NCBI RefSeq assembly: GCF_014207905.1
Contig: NZ_JACHLB010000010.1
Span: 1-64,000, forward strand
Length of the DNA: 64,000 bases
Origin: Flavobacterium notoginsengisoli
GTDB taxonomy: Bacteria; Bacteroidota; Bacteroidia; Flavobacteriales; Flavobacteriaceae
Direction of reading: 5' to 3'
Numbering within the stretch: position 1 is the first letter of the stretch; every line of letters starts with the position of its first letter. Made by a program: the position numbers and the translations under genes. The notes beneath the pieces were generated by a model, which was given only the letters and a program-made list of their open reading frames with translations, searched no databases and was not told the origin of the DNA. Shown piece by piece: positions 42,324 to 50,728 of the stretch.

Positions 42324-43739
42324 ATGCACAAAACTACTCATGCACCTACGTATGGGGTAAGTAGAGCATTCAAACTACTACTTTGTGGTATGCTTTTATT
42401 TGCCTCGAGCTCAAAAGCTCAGACGGTAACTCCCTGGATGACCACTGGAGATCAGACCAAATTATTACAACAGCAATCTACTGTCAGTTTTGGAACCAAT
42501 TCAGGAACCAATCCTTCTACTGTAACGGTAAATGCCGGAACTACTTACCAAACTATGGATGGTTTTGGTTACACACTTACCGAAGGAAGCTGCGAAGTGA
42601 TCAGCGGTATGGCTGCGACACAACAAAATCAGTTATTGAACGATTTGTACAATCCAACAACTGGGTTGAATGCAAGTGTCGTTCGTATTAGTATTGGAGC
42701 TTCAGATTTGAGCAGCTCTTCTTACAGTTACAATGAAACTTCAGGAGATACTAATATGAACAATTTTAGTTTGAATGGACCTGACTTAACTTATTTAATT
42801 CCAATTATTAAAAAAATCCAGCTAATTAATCCTAATATCAAGATTTTGGCAACTCCTTGGTCTGCGCCAAGATGGATGAAAACCAATGGTTCTTGGGTTG
42901 GAGGTTCATTGCAAACACAATATTATGCAGCTTACGCCAAATACTTTGTGAAGTATTTTGATGCAATGAAAGCACAAGGTATTAATATTTGGGGAATTAC
43001 ACCACAAAATGAGCCTGAAAATCCAAACAATGAGCCAAGTATGCTGATGAATTCTACAGAGCAAAAGAATTTTATTAATCAACAACTTGGGCCACAAATG
43101 GCTGCAGCAGGTTACGGAAATATCAAAATTATTGCTTTTGATCACAATTGCGATAACACTGCTTATCCAATTGATGTCTTAAATAACAGTTCTTATGTTG
43201 ATGGAGCTGCATTTCATTTGTATTTAGGAAATATTTCGGCAATGTCAACGGTTAAAACTCAAACTAATAAGAATGTTTATTTCACAGAACAATACACAGG
43301 TTCTGGCGGAAGTTTTGGCGGTGATTTTGGCTGGCATATGCAAAACGTTGTAATCGGAAGTACAACTAACTGGTCGAAGACAGTTTTAGAATGGAACGCA
43401 GCAAATAACCCAAGTTTAGGCCCACGTACTCCTGGCGGATGTACGACTTGTTTAGGAGCGGTTACAGTCAATAATAGTACAAGTTATACCAAAAATGTTG
43501 CGTATTATATTATTGGACAAATCTCAAAATTTGTTAAGCCAGGAGCAGTCAGAATATCATCTTCAAGTTCAAGCGGAAGTATTGTTTCAGTTGGATTTAA
43601 GAATCCTGACGGATCTATTGCACTTTTAGTTTACAATACTTCCGGATCATCGAATACTATAAAAGTGGTTTCAGGATCCTCAGCATTTAATTATGCAATT
43701 CCGGGATCATCGGCGGTTACTTTTAATTGGGGAGCTTAA
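42324..43739 (+). CDS. Glycoside hydrolase family 30 enzyme, truncated by in-frame stop
   Basis: A signal peptide (1-~32, SSSKAQ) is followed by a GH30 (beta/alpha)8 barrel: MDGFGYTLTEGSC, VVRISIGASDLS, ILATPWSAPRWMK, and acid/base Glu230 in ITPQNEPENP. A later FHLY is followed by the likely nucleophile Glu322 in NVYFTEQYTG. A beta-sandwich linked to the barrel follows (about 395-470, IVSVGFKNPDGSIALLVYN). The reading frame stops with TAA at 43737-43739. The same frame resumes at once and encodes Ig-like, ricin-type lectin and T9SS sorting domains, so the natural protein was probably a ~804-residue secreted glycosidase. As it stands the enzyme lacks its T9SS signal. Substrate: beta-linked glucan or glycosphingolipid type, not resolved. 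Confidence 0.85.
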   Translation: MHKTTHAPTYGVSRAFKLLLCGMLLFASSSKAQTVTPWMTTGDQTKLLQQQSTVSFGTNSGTNPSTVTVNAGTTYQTMDGFGYTLTEGSCEVISGMAATQQNQLLNDLYNPTTGLNASVVRISIGASDLSSSSYSYNETSGDTNMNNFSLNGPDLTYLIPIIKKIQLINPNIKILATPWSAPRWMKTNGSWVGGSLQTQYYAAYAKYFVKYFDAMKAQGINIWGITPQNEPENPNNEPSMLMNSTEQKNFINQQLGPQMAAAGYGNIKIIAFDHNCDNTAYPIDVLNNSSYVDGAAFHLYLGNISAMSTVKTQTNKNVYFTEQYTGSGGSFGGDFGWHMQNVVIGSTTNWSKTVLEWNAANNPSLGPRTPGGCTTCLGAVTVNNSTSYTKNVAYYIIGQISKFVKPGAVRISSSSSSGSIVSVGFKNPDGSIALLVYNTSGSSNTIKVVSGSSAFNYAIPGSSAVTFNWGA

Positions 43740-44738
43740 AATCCGGTTGCGGTTACAGGAGTTAGTGTTAGTCCAACTTCGGCAACGATTACTGCAGGTC
43801 AGACACAGCAATTGACTGCGACAGTTTCTCCAAGTAATGCTACAAATACAGCTGTAAACTGGAGTTCAAGTAACACTTCAGTTGCAACTGTAAACTCAAG
43901 CGGATTGGTTTCTGCAATTGCTGCTGGAAATGCAACTATAACAGCAACTACAGTTGACGGAGCGAAAACAGCAACAAGTGCCATTACAGTTAATGCAGGT
44001 ACAACAGGTTTTCCAGGTTTTTACAATATCATTTCAAGAAATAGTAATAAAGGATTAGATGTTGCCGATAATTCAACCTCAAGTGGAGGAAGAATTCAGC
44101 AGTATGATATTACAAATGGAGGAGGAAGCAATCAGCGTTGGAAATTTGTTTCTGACGGAAGCGGAAATTATTACATCATTGTAAAATCTACAGGAATGTA
44201 TCTAGCTGTAGAAAATAATGGAACAGCTGACGGACTAAAAGTACAGCAAAAAACATTTTCATCATCTAATGAATTTAAGTGGACTGTAACAAGTCTTGGA
44301 ACAGGATATTATAAAATTATAAATGTAAATAGCGGAAAGTCTTTGGATGTTGAAAACGTATCTACTGCAAATGGAGCAAATATTCAGGTTTGGGCATATA
44401 CTGGAGGATTGAACCAGCAATGGCAATTTGTTCAAGTGGAATCTTCTACAGCTAAAACTTTAGCTGTACAGACAATTGCGACAGAAAATGAAAGTCCAAA
44501 CGATATGGCCATTTTTGTTGATGAACACAGTAATAATTTAAAGATCGATACCAATCATGAAGGAAATGCTGACGTGCAAATCTTTAATATTACTGGGCAG
44601 CCAGTTTTAAAGAAGAATGTAAATTTTGTAAAAGGAAATCAGTCAGCAATTGAGATTTCAAGATTGCCAAAAGGCGTTTACGTAGTTAGAATAAACGATA
44701 GTAAAGGCTCTTATTCTAAGAAAATATTAAAACAATAA
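43740..44738 (+). pseudogene. In-frame continuation: Ig-like + ricin lectin + T9SS sorting domain
   Basis: Directly after the TAA the same frame reads NPVAVTGVSVSPTSATITAGQ, a BIG2-type Ig-like domain (to about 43995). It continues with a ricin-type beta-trefoil lectin (about 44010-44430; YNIISRNSNKGLDVADNS, GGGSNQRWKF, YYKIINVNSGKSLDVENVS, QQWQF) and a C-terminal type-A T9SS sorting domain (last ~75 residues: VQIFNITGQPVLKKNV, LPKGVYVVRI, KKILKQ). No upstream ATG exists near the start; a TTG at 43812 is the first start-like codon. Most likely the broken 3' part of the GH30 gene rather than an independent gene. Read-through or sequencing error would restore one protein. Confidence 0.8.
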
Positions 44739-44780
44739 AACACAAATCCAAATATTCAATTAGTAATTTGATTTGATTTG

Positions 44781-44811
44781 AAAAGGCTGTCGTCCCATCT
44801 GACAGCCTTTT
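44781..44811. terminator. Bidirectional terminator between the GH30 locus and ilvA
   Basis: AAAAGGCTGTC (44781-44791) pairs with GACAGCCTTTT (44801-44811). It serves the convergent genes on both sides. Confidence 0.9.
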
Positions 44812-44819
44812 GCTTTTTG

Positions 44820-46064
44820 CTATCCAATTAATTGTGTGAATAAATCCTGATTATCATTCAGATATTGAAACTCAAAACCATTTTCAGTCATTTTTAGTTT
44901 AATTGGCATAATATCATTTTTGTTTTTTAATTCTAAACCAACCACTACAGAACCTTTTTCTCGGCTATTTTTCTTGGCAAACTGAAAATAAGTAATGTCA
45001 TCATCTGGCCCTAAAATATTATTTACGAATTCTTTTAAAGCTCCGGGACGCTGTGGAAACTGAATCATAAAATAATGCATCAAGCCTTCATATAATAAAG
45101 AACGTTCTTTTATCTCGGCAGTTCTTTCTATATCATTATTACTTCCGCTAACTATACAGACTACATTTTTACCTTTAATTTTATCTTTATAAAAGTCCAA
45201 AGCAGCAATTGTTAATGCTCCCGCAGGCTCTACAACCATAGCTTCTTCATTGTACAATCGTAAAATGGTTGTACAGACTTTTCCTTCTGGAACTAAAATA
45301 ATATCTTCCAGATTGTAACGGCAGATTTCAAAAGTTTTATCTCCGACTTGCTTCACTGCTGCACCATCCACAAATTTGTCGATTGTTTTTAAAGTTGTAT
45401 TCTGGTTTTCTTCAATTGAAGTTTTCATCGAAGGAGCGCCTTTCGGTTCAACACCGATTATTTTCGTAGTTGGACTTAAATGTCTAAAGACCTCAGATAA
45501 ACCAGATGCTAGCCCGCCGCCGCCAATTGGAACAAAAACATAATCGATTGGTTCTGTAAAACTTTCTAAAATTTCCAATCCGACTGTTCCTTGTCCTGCG
45601 ATTACTTTTTCGTCATCAAAAGGATGAATAAAAGTTTTATGATTTTTGATGGCATCTGCAGTTGCAGAAGCGTAAGCATCATCAAAAGTATCGCCAGTAA
45701 GAACAATTTCAACAAACTGTTTTCCGAACAATTGTACTTGCTTTACTTTTTGTTTCGGAGTTGTTTTTGGCATATAGATTTTGCCGTTTATTTTAAGAAG
45801 ATTACAGGAATAAGCAACTCCTTGTGCATGGTTTCCAGCGCTGGCACAGACAATTCCGTTTGCGCTTTCTTTTTCGTTTAATGAAGAAATCTTATTGTAA
45901 GCTCCTCTAATTTTATACGACCGAACAATTTGTAAATCTTCTCTTTTTAGTAAAATAGTCGATTCGAATTCGTCTGAAAGATTTAAATTTTGGGTAAGAG
46001 GAGTTGCTGCAACTACACTTTCAAGTTGCTTTTTGGCATTAAGTATTTCGTTAAATAAACTCAT
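44820..46064 (-). CDS. ilvA: Threonine ammonia-lyase (threonine deaminase)
   Basis: A fold-type II PLP enzyme: PLP lysine 51 in RSYKIRGAYNKI, SAGNHAQGVAYSC and the glycine loop GGGGLASG. A C-terminal ACT-like regulatory domain (about 325-410, LMHYFMIQFPQRPGALKEF, SVVVGLELKN) is typical of the shorter IlvA form. It converts threonine to 2-oxobutyrate, the first committed step of isoleucine synthesis. The gene is preceded by an apparent attenuator: an Ile-rich 19-codon leader and a strong terminator. The rest of the ilv operon is not in the window, so this copy stands alone here. Confidence 0.95.
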   Translation of the reverse strand: MSLFNEILNAKKQLESVVAATPLTQNLNLSDEFESTILLKREDLQIVRSYKIRGAYNKISSLNEKESANGIVCASAGNHAQGVAYSCNLLKINGKIYMPKTTPKQKVKQVQLFGKQFVEIVLTGDTFDDAYASATADAIKNHKTFIHPFDDEKVIAGQGTVGLEILESFTEPIDYVFVPIGGGGLASGLSEVFRHLSPTTKIIGVEPKGAPSMKTSIEENQNTTLKTIDKFVDGAAVKQVGDKTFEICRYNLEDIILVPEGKVCTTILRLYNEEAMVVEPAGALTIAALDFYKDKIKGKNVVCIVSGSNNDIERTAEIKERSLLYEGLMHYFMIQFPQRPGALKEFVNNILGPDDDITYFQFAKKNSREKGSVVVGLELKNKNDIMPIKLKMTENGFEFQYLNDNQDLFTQLIG

Positions 46065-46082
46065 GAGAATTTGTTTTTTTTC

Positions 46083-46141
46083 GCCACGAATTCACGAATT
46101 ATTTTTTATAATTGTTGAATATAGATTCGTGAATTCGTGGC
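46083..46141. repeat. Perfect 17-bp inverted repeat in the ilvA 5' leader
   Basis: GCCACGAATTCACGAAT (46083-46099) and ATTCGTGAATTCGTGGC (46125-46141), loop 25 nt. It stands just upstream of the ilvA start and after the attenuator terminator. The same core is in the 38704-38856 repeat. Confidence 0.9.
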
Positions 46142-46162
46142 TGTTTAAAATTGTTTTTAAAA

Positions 46163-46191
46163 TAAAAAACCTCCCGATGTGGGAGGTTTTT
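46163..46191 (-). terminator. Attenuator terminator upstream of ilvA
   Basis: On the minus strand AAAAACCTCCC pairs with GGGAGGTTTTT (plus 46181-46191 and 46165-46175), loop ACATC, followed by TTTTTTATTTT. It lies 39 bp after the stop of the Ile-rich leader and 99 bp before the ilvA ATG, so it would end transcription before the gene. There is no other gene it could serve on this strand, because the upstream DUF4136 gene ends before the leader's promoter. Confidence 0.85.
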
Positions 46192-46217
46192 ATAAATTAT
46201 ATTTTACAAACTTATAT

Positions 46218-46228
46218 AACACCTCGCC
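46218..46228 (-). promoter_or_regulatory. Candidate antiterminator strand
   Basis: The minus strand reads GGCGAGGTGTT, one base after the leader stop. It can pair with AAAACCTCCC of the terminator's 5' arm (8 of 10 positions), competing with the terminator stem. A ribosome stopping at the leader stop codon would cover it; a ribosome stalled at the Ile codons would leave it free. Confidence 0.5.
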
Positions 46229-46229
46229 A

Positions 46230-46289
46230 TTACTGCTGAATTGCAATAATGCTAATAATAGCGATAATAATGTTGTTAAAGTTTTTCAT
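46230..46289 (-). CDS. Isoleucine-rich leader peptide of ilvA (putative attenuation)
   Basis: A 19-codon ORF encodes MKNFNNIIIAIISIIAIQQ. Eight of 19 residues are Ile, arranged as runs (III, II, II, I), seven encoded by ATT and one by ATC. It lies 20 bp downstream of a TACTTTTG promoter box and upstream of a strong terminator in the same orientation as ilvA. The overall layout equals classical ilv/trp attenuation: low charged tRNA-Ile would stall ribosomes in the leader and prevent terminator formation. The small product itself is probably not functional. It is too short for statistics, but the match between codon content and downstream pathway is strong. Confidence 0.75.
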   Translation of the reverse strand: MKNFNNIIIAIISIIAIQQ

Positions 46290-46309
46290 TTTTTTTGCTG
46301 ATTGAGTAG

Positions 46310-46317
46310 CAAAAGTA
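46310..46317 (-). promoter_or_regulatory. -7 box TACTTTTG of the ilvA leader transcript
   Basis: The minus strand reads TACTTTTG, 20 bp before the leader ATG at 46289, between the DUF4136 stop (46323) and the leader. Confidence 0.6.
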
Positions 46318-46322
46318 AATAA

Positions 46323-46862
46323 TTATTTTTTTACTGGCGGATATTGAGCTAAAATTTTGTTTACAAACTCAGCAATTTTTTGATCTTTTTTATCAATATT
46401 TCTTGTCAAAGTTCCTTGACCTTCACCTTGCCAGATCATTTCTTTCTTTTTAGCATCAATCAAATCGATGTATAAAGTACCTTCTGTAGAAGTAGAAACA
46501 GTGGTTTGGTTTCCTCCGTACATCATCCACGGATTCCAGCCCCAACCCCAGCCGTAACCCCAACCAGCACTAAATTGATTTACATTTACCTGTTCTCTCG
46601 ATTTGGTAAAAATGTTAACCAATAAATCTGGATTTTCGCTTTTCGTAAGACCTTTGGCTTGCATTTCAGCATCAATTGCGTGTAGAATACGTCTTTTATC
46701 CAAATCAGAAATCTCTACTTTATCAATTCCGGGCTTAAAGAAAGCATAAGTCTTATAAGGCGCAAAATCGACAGTTTTGTCGTAATCAGAATATACAGTA
46801 ACACTGCTGCAAGATGAAAGAATCAAAAGCAGTAAAATCGGAATTAATTTAAGTGTCTTCAT
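46323..46862 (-). CDS. DUF4136 lipoprotein
   Basis: A lipoprotein signal (LLLLILSSCSSV, lipid Cys 18) is followed by the DUF4136 domain: VYSDYDKTVDFAPYKTYAFF, ILHAIDAEMQAKGLTKSENPDLLVNIF, an aromatic glycine loop GWGYGWGWGWNPW, then EGTLYIDLIDAKKKEMIWQGEGQG and KILAQYPP. The length of 179 aa is typical. DUF4136 lipoproteins are envelope proteins of unknown role. It lies 23 bp after hutU on the same strand, possibly co-transcribed. Confidence 0.88.
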   Translation of the reverse strand: MKTLKLIPILLLLILSSCSSVTVYSDYDKTVDFAPYKTYAFFKPGIDKVEISDLDKRRILHAIDAEMQAKGLTKSENPDLLVNIFTKSREQVNVNQFSAGWGYGWGWGWNPWMMYGGNQTTVSTSTEGTLYIDLIDAKKKEMIWQGEGQGTLTRNIDKKDQKIAEFVNKILAQYPPVKK

Positions 46863-46885
46863 ATTTTTAGGAATTAAATGTTCTA

Positions 46886-48865
46886 TTAATTTAGTAAATT
46901 TTCATCAACTATATTCGGTAAAGTTACTTTAAGTAATGGCTCAACTTCCATAGCTCTTTTTATAGCAAAAACAGCACCTTCATTTCGTGCCCAGCTTCGT
47001 CTTGAAATTCCGTTATTCACATCCCAGAAAAGCATTGATGCTAAACGCTTTGAAGCTTCATTAGAACCATCAAGAACCATACCAAATCCACCGTTTATAA
47101 CCTCTCCCCAGCCAACGCCACCGCCGTTATGGATGGATACCCAGGTCGCTCCTCTAAAGCTATCGCCAATTACGTTGTGAATCGCCATATCGGCTGTAAA
47201 ACGAGAACCGTCATAGATGTTTGAAGTTTCTCTGTATGGAGAATCTGTTCCAGAAACATCGTGGTGATCACGTCCTAAAACCACCGCGCCAATTTCCCCT
47301 TTTGCAATCGCCTGATTAAATGCTTCTGCAATTTTAATTCTTCCTTCAGCATCAGCATAAAGTATTCTGGCTTGCGAACCTACGACCAGTTTGTTTTCTT
47401 GAGCACCTTTAATCCATTTGATGTTATCTTGCATTTGCTGCTGAATTTCGTTTGGAGCTGTTTTAGCCATTTCTTCTAAAACTTCGCAAGCAATTGCATC
47501 TGTTTTTAATAAATCTTCAGGTTTTCCTGAGGTACAAACCCAACGGAAAGGGCCAAATCCGTAATCAAAACACATTGGTCCCATAATGTCCTGAACGTAG
47601 CTTGGATATTTGAAATCGATATTATTTTCAGCCATTACATCTGCACCAGCACGTGAAGCTTCAAGTAAAAAGGCATTTCCGTAATCAAAAAAGTAAGTTC
47701 CTTTTGCGGTGTGTTTGTTAATTGCTGCTGCATGACGACGTAACGTTTCCTGAACTTTTTCTTTAAATAATTCTGGATTATTAGCCATTAAATCATTTGC
47801 TTCTTCAAAAGAAATTCCAACCGGATAATAACCTCCAGCCCACGGATTATGAAGTGAGGTCTGATCTGAACCTAGATCAATTTTGATATTTTCCTGATCA
47901 AAACGTTCCCAAACATCGACCACATTTCCTAAATAAGCAATCGAAACGGTTTCTTTATTCGCTTTTGCTAAAGCTACTCTGGCAACCAGTTCATCTGTAG
48001 AAGTTACGACTTCGTTAATCCATCCTTGTTCGTGACGGATTTTAGTAATTTTCGGATTTACTTCGGCGCAGACCGTGATACAACCTGCAATATTTCCTGC
48101 TTTTGGCTGAGCGCCTGACATTCCGCCAAGACCAGAAGTTACAAATAAACTCCCTTCTGGATTTTGTTTTATTTTTCTAAAACCGTTTAAAACTGTAATT
48201 GTAGTTCCGTGTACAATTCCCTGCGGACCAATATACATATAACTTCCCGCCGTCATTTGACCGTATTGCGAAACTCCTAAAGCATTCATTTTTTCCCAAT
48301 CGTCCGGTTTTGAATAATTCGGGATTACCATTCCGTTTGTTACAACTACTCTTGGAGCTTCTTTATGAGAAGGAAATAATCCCATCGGGTGTCCTGAATA
48401 CATCGTTAAAGTCTGCTCATCTGTCATTTCAGACAAGTATTGCATGGTCAATAAATATTGCGCCCAGTTTTGGAAAACGGCGCCGTTTCCGCCATACGTA
48501 ATCAATTCATGCGGATGTTGTGCTACGGCATAATCAAGATTATTCTGAATCATGTGCATAATTGCTTTTGCCTGCAATGATTTTCCAGGATATTCATCAA
48601 TTGGACGAGCATACATTTTATAATCTGGACGAAGACGATACATATATATACGTCCGTATTTTTCTAATTCTTCTGAAAACTCAGGAATTAATTCAGCATG
48701 ATGTTTTGGATCGAAATAACGCAAAGCATTTTTAAGAGCTAGCTTTTTCTCTTCTGTCGAAAGAATTTCTTTTCGCTTCGGAGCATGATTAATTGCTGGA
48801 TCGTATGTCGCCTTTGGAGGTAATATAGAAGGAATTCCTTGTTGTATTTGTTCTTTGAAAGTCAT
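46886..48865 (-). CDS. hutU: Urocanate hydratase
   Basis: Converts urocanate to imidazolone propionate in histidine breakdown using NAD+ as electrophile. Motifs include YGGNGAVFQNWAQYLL, MYSGHPMGLFPS, TVLNGFRK, the GLGGMSGAQPKAGNIAGC nucleotide loop and a C-terminal GRDHHDVSGTDSPYRETSNIYDGSRFTADMA. At 659 aa it is longer than the ~555-residue enzymes of proteobacteria, as in other Bacteroidota. hutH, hutI and hutG are not in the window, so the gene stands apart from the other histidine-degradation genes here. The upstream region contains the 570-bp repeat-rich spacer. Confidence 0.95.
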   Translation of the reverse strand: MTFKEQIQQGIPSILPPKATYDPAINHAPKRKEILSTEEKKLALKNALRYFDPKHHAELIPEFSEELEKYGRIYMYRLRPDYKMYARPIDEYPGKSLQAKAIMHMIQNNLDYAVAQHPHELITYGGNGAVFQNWAQYLLTMQYLSEMTDEQTLTMYSGHPMGLFPSHKEAPRVVVTNGMVIPNYSKPDDWEKMNALGVSQYGQMTAGSYMYIGPQGIVHGTTITVLNGFRKIKQNPEGSLFVTSGLGGMSGAQPKAGNIAGCITVCAEVNPKITKIRHEQGWINEVVTSTDELVARVALAKANKETVSIAYLGNVVDVWERFDQENIKIDLGSDQTSLHNPWAGGYYPVGISFEEANDLMANNPELFKEKVQETLRRHAAAINKHTAKGTYFFDYGNAFLLEASRAGADVMAENNIDFKYPSYVQDIMGPMCFDYGFGPFRWVCTSGKPEDLLKTDAIACEVLEEMAKTAPNEIQQQMQDNIKWIKGAQENKLVVGSQARILYADAEGRIKIAEAFNQAIAKGEIGAVVLGRDHHDVSGTDSPYRETSNIYDGSRFTADMAIHNVIGDSFRGATWVSIHNGGGVGWGEVINGGFGMVLDGSNEASKRLASMLFWDVNNGISRRSWARNEGAVFAIKRAMEVEPLLKVTLPNIVDENLLN

Positions 48866-49437
48866 TTTTTTTAAGATTCTAAGGTGCTGAGGATCTAAGA
48901 TGCTAAGATATTGCGGTTAGATTAACAACAGATTAATTTTTGTTTTTTTTGATTATGTCGCTCCTCTGGAGCTTAATGTGACAAACGGTTGAATTATCTT
49001 TATAAATATTTCGCTCCTCGCGGAGCTTATGAAATGTACAATTTGCTAAATAAAGATTTAGAGCCTTGCAATCATAAAATGCTAATGAATAAATTTAACC
49101 TTTATAAAATTTATTAAACTCAGATTGTCAAGCCTTGGAAAGGCGTAATATTTATAGAAAACAATAATCACCCAATACAAAGGCTCCAGCGGAGCTAAAC
49201 ATTAATCGATACAATTAGAGTTTCAATTGGAATTTGGAATTTAAAATTTGTAATTTATTCAAATTATCTAATTACCCAATTCGTCACATTTTCTAATTAA
49301 AAAAACTATGGATAACGGATATCCGACCTATGATACGATTTATGAATCGTAATCCTGAATTTTCGTGAATGGATATCCATATATGATATTTTAGATTGTT
49401 GATTTTAGATTGGAATTTGGAATTTTAAAATTGAAAT
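48866..49437. other. 572-bp gene-free region with GCTCC-GGAGC palindromes
   Basis: No gene. Three small palindromes share GCTCC/GGAGC arms: 48960-48972 (GCTCC-TCT-GGAGC), 49013-49026 (GCTCC-TCGC-GGAGC) and 49183-49195 (GCTCC-AGC-GGAGC). CTAAG-type repeats occur at 48883-48910 and TTTAGATT strings at 49391-49412. Other parts are AT-rich filler. Confidence 0.55.
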
Positions 49438-50415
49438 TTAAAAATACACTTCTTCATTAACACAAAACGGCATTTTTTTATTCTCAAAAAGGGCTATTAT
49501 ATTTTGTGCGGCACAAATAGCCATTCCGTTTCTCGCTTCATAAGTTGCCGAACCAATGTGTGGTAAAATACAGCAATTTGGCAGAGACAATAGCGGATTA
49601 CTAGATTTCATAGGCTCTGGATTGGTAACATCCAGTCCGGCTCCCCAGATTATATTTTTCGTTAGAGCATCAAACAAATCGTCTTCATTTTGAAATTTTC
49701 CTCTTGCTGTATTGATGAAAATCGAATTCGGTTTCATTTTTGCAAAAGTATTTTTATTGAAGAGTTCGTTATTTTCTGCTGTGTAATTAGCATGAACGCT
49801 TAAAATATCGCTTTCGGCAAGTAAGGTTTCAAAATCTACGTATTTGGCGTCGAGTTCTTTTTCTGCATCTTCTTTTCGGGAACGATTATGGTAAATAATA
49901 TTCATTCCAAATGCGGCTTTGCATTTTTGAGCCATTTCAAAACCAATTCTTCCCAAACCAAATATTCCGAGTGTTTTTCCATACAATTCCTGCCCTAAAT
50001 TGGCCAATGGATTAAAACTTCCCCATTCATCATTTAAAATTCTTTTATTATTGAAAAATGATTTTCTTGCAACGCTTTGCATCAATAAAAAAGCAACATC
50101 AGAAGTGGCTCTGCTTAAAACATCAGGCGTATTTCCAACTGGAATTTTTCTGCTGTTTGCCGAAGGAATATGAACAGAATCAAATCCCACAGAAAATAAA
50201 GCAATTCCTTTTAAATTTGGGCATTTTTTGAAAAAATCTTCGTCTAAAAGAGTCGCAGTTCCAACACTTAAAAGAGCGTCATTTTGCTGACAGATTTTTA
50301 TAAATTCTTCTCTAGATAATACATTCTCTGTTGGATTTATAGTTAGATTAATTCCTTTTTTCTGAAGCAATTTTATGCCGGCTTCTGGTATATTTTTATT
50401 GATAAAAACGTTCAT
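49438..50415 (-). CDS. D-2-hydroxyacid dehydrogenase (glyoxylate/hydroxypyruvate reductase-like)
   Basis: An NAD(P)-dependent fold: catalytic-domain start MNVFINKNIPEAGIKLL, the Rossmann loop GKTLGIFGLGRIG (about 146-157), NTARG with catalytic Arg (about 237), and a His in PHIGSAT (about 284). The length of 325 aa is typical. A second, more divergent family member lies at 55138. Substrate choice (glyoxylate, hydroxypyruvate or other 2-oxoacids) cannot be settled by reading. It shares an orientation and 16-bp gap with the DUF5522-type gene upstream. Confidence 0.87.
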   Translation of the reverse strand: MNVFINKNIPEAGIKLLQKKGINLTINPTENVLSREEFIKICQQNDALLSVGTATLLDEDFFKKCPNLKGIALFSVGFDSVHIPSANSRKIPVGNTPDVLSRATSDVAFLLMQSVARKSFFNNKRILNDEWGSFNPLANLGQELYGKTLGIFGLGRIGFEMAQKCKAAFGMNIIYHNRSRKEDAEKELDAKYVDFETLLAESDILSVHANYTAENNELFNKNTFAKMKPNSIFINTARGKFQNEDDLFDALTKNIIWGAGLDVTNPEPMKSSNPLLSLPNCCILPHIGSATYEARNGMAICAAQNIIALFENKKMPFCVNEEVYF

Positions 50416-50431
50416 TGTATTGTTGTAATTT

Positions 50432-50614
50432 TTATAAAGGCTTATTTAGTCTTCCTGTTTTTTTATCATATCCGTACGGACAATGACGGCATCCGCTTTT
50501 ACAGCAATAACCGCGTTTTAGATGATGTTTTTCAGTAAAGCATTTATAACCTTCGGGCGTATAGTAAAAATCTTCTCCTTCGATTAATTTATTTTCATTA
50601 CTTTGCTCTTTCAT
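50432..50614 (-). CDS. Small cysteine-cluster protein (DUF5522-like)
   Basis: From ATG 50614 the 60-residue product reads MKEQSNENKLIEGEDFYYTP..., with EGYKCFTEKHHLKRGYCCKSGCRHCPYGYDK. Five cysteines (C, CC, C..C) and two histidines suggest zinc or iron-sulfur binding, as in DUF5522 proteins. A longer frame begins at 50653 but its first 13 residues (RKRTRSRF) are basic and unlike the family, so the internal start is preferred. It lies 16 bp upstream of the dehydrogenase gene. Function unknown. Confidence 0.75.
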   Translation of the reverse strand: MKEQSNENKLIEGEDFYYTPEGYKCFTEKHHLKRGYCCKSGCRHCPYGYDKKTGRLNKPL

Positions 50615-50728
50615 AAATCTGCTTCGTGTTCTTTTTCGAATAATTAAAATCAAAAATATAAATATTTGATTGTGATTTTATTGAAATCGAACAATTTTAT
50701 AGCTACAAATTTATAAATTTTACAGCCA

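Noticed and set aside
43812..44738. 308-codon ORF with TTG start as an independent lectin gene
   Set aside because: It is in the same frame as the GH30 gene and starts mid Ig-like domain, so it is the continuation of a broken gene.
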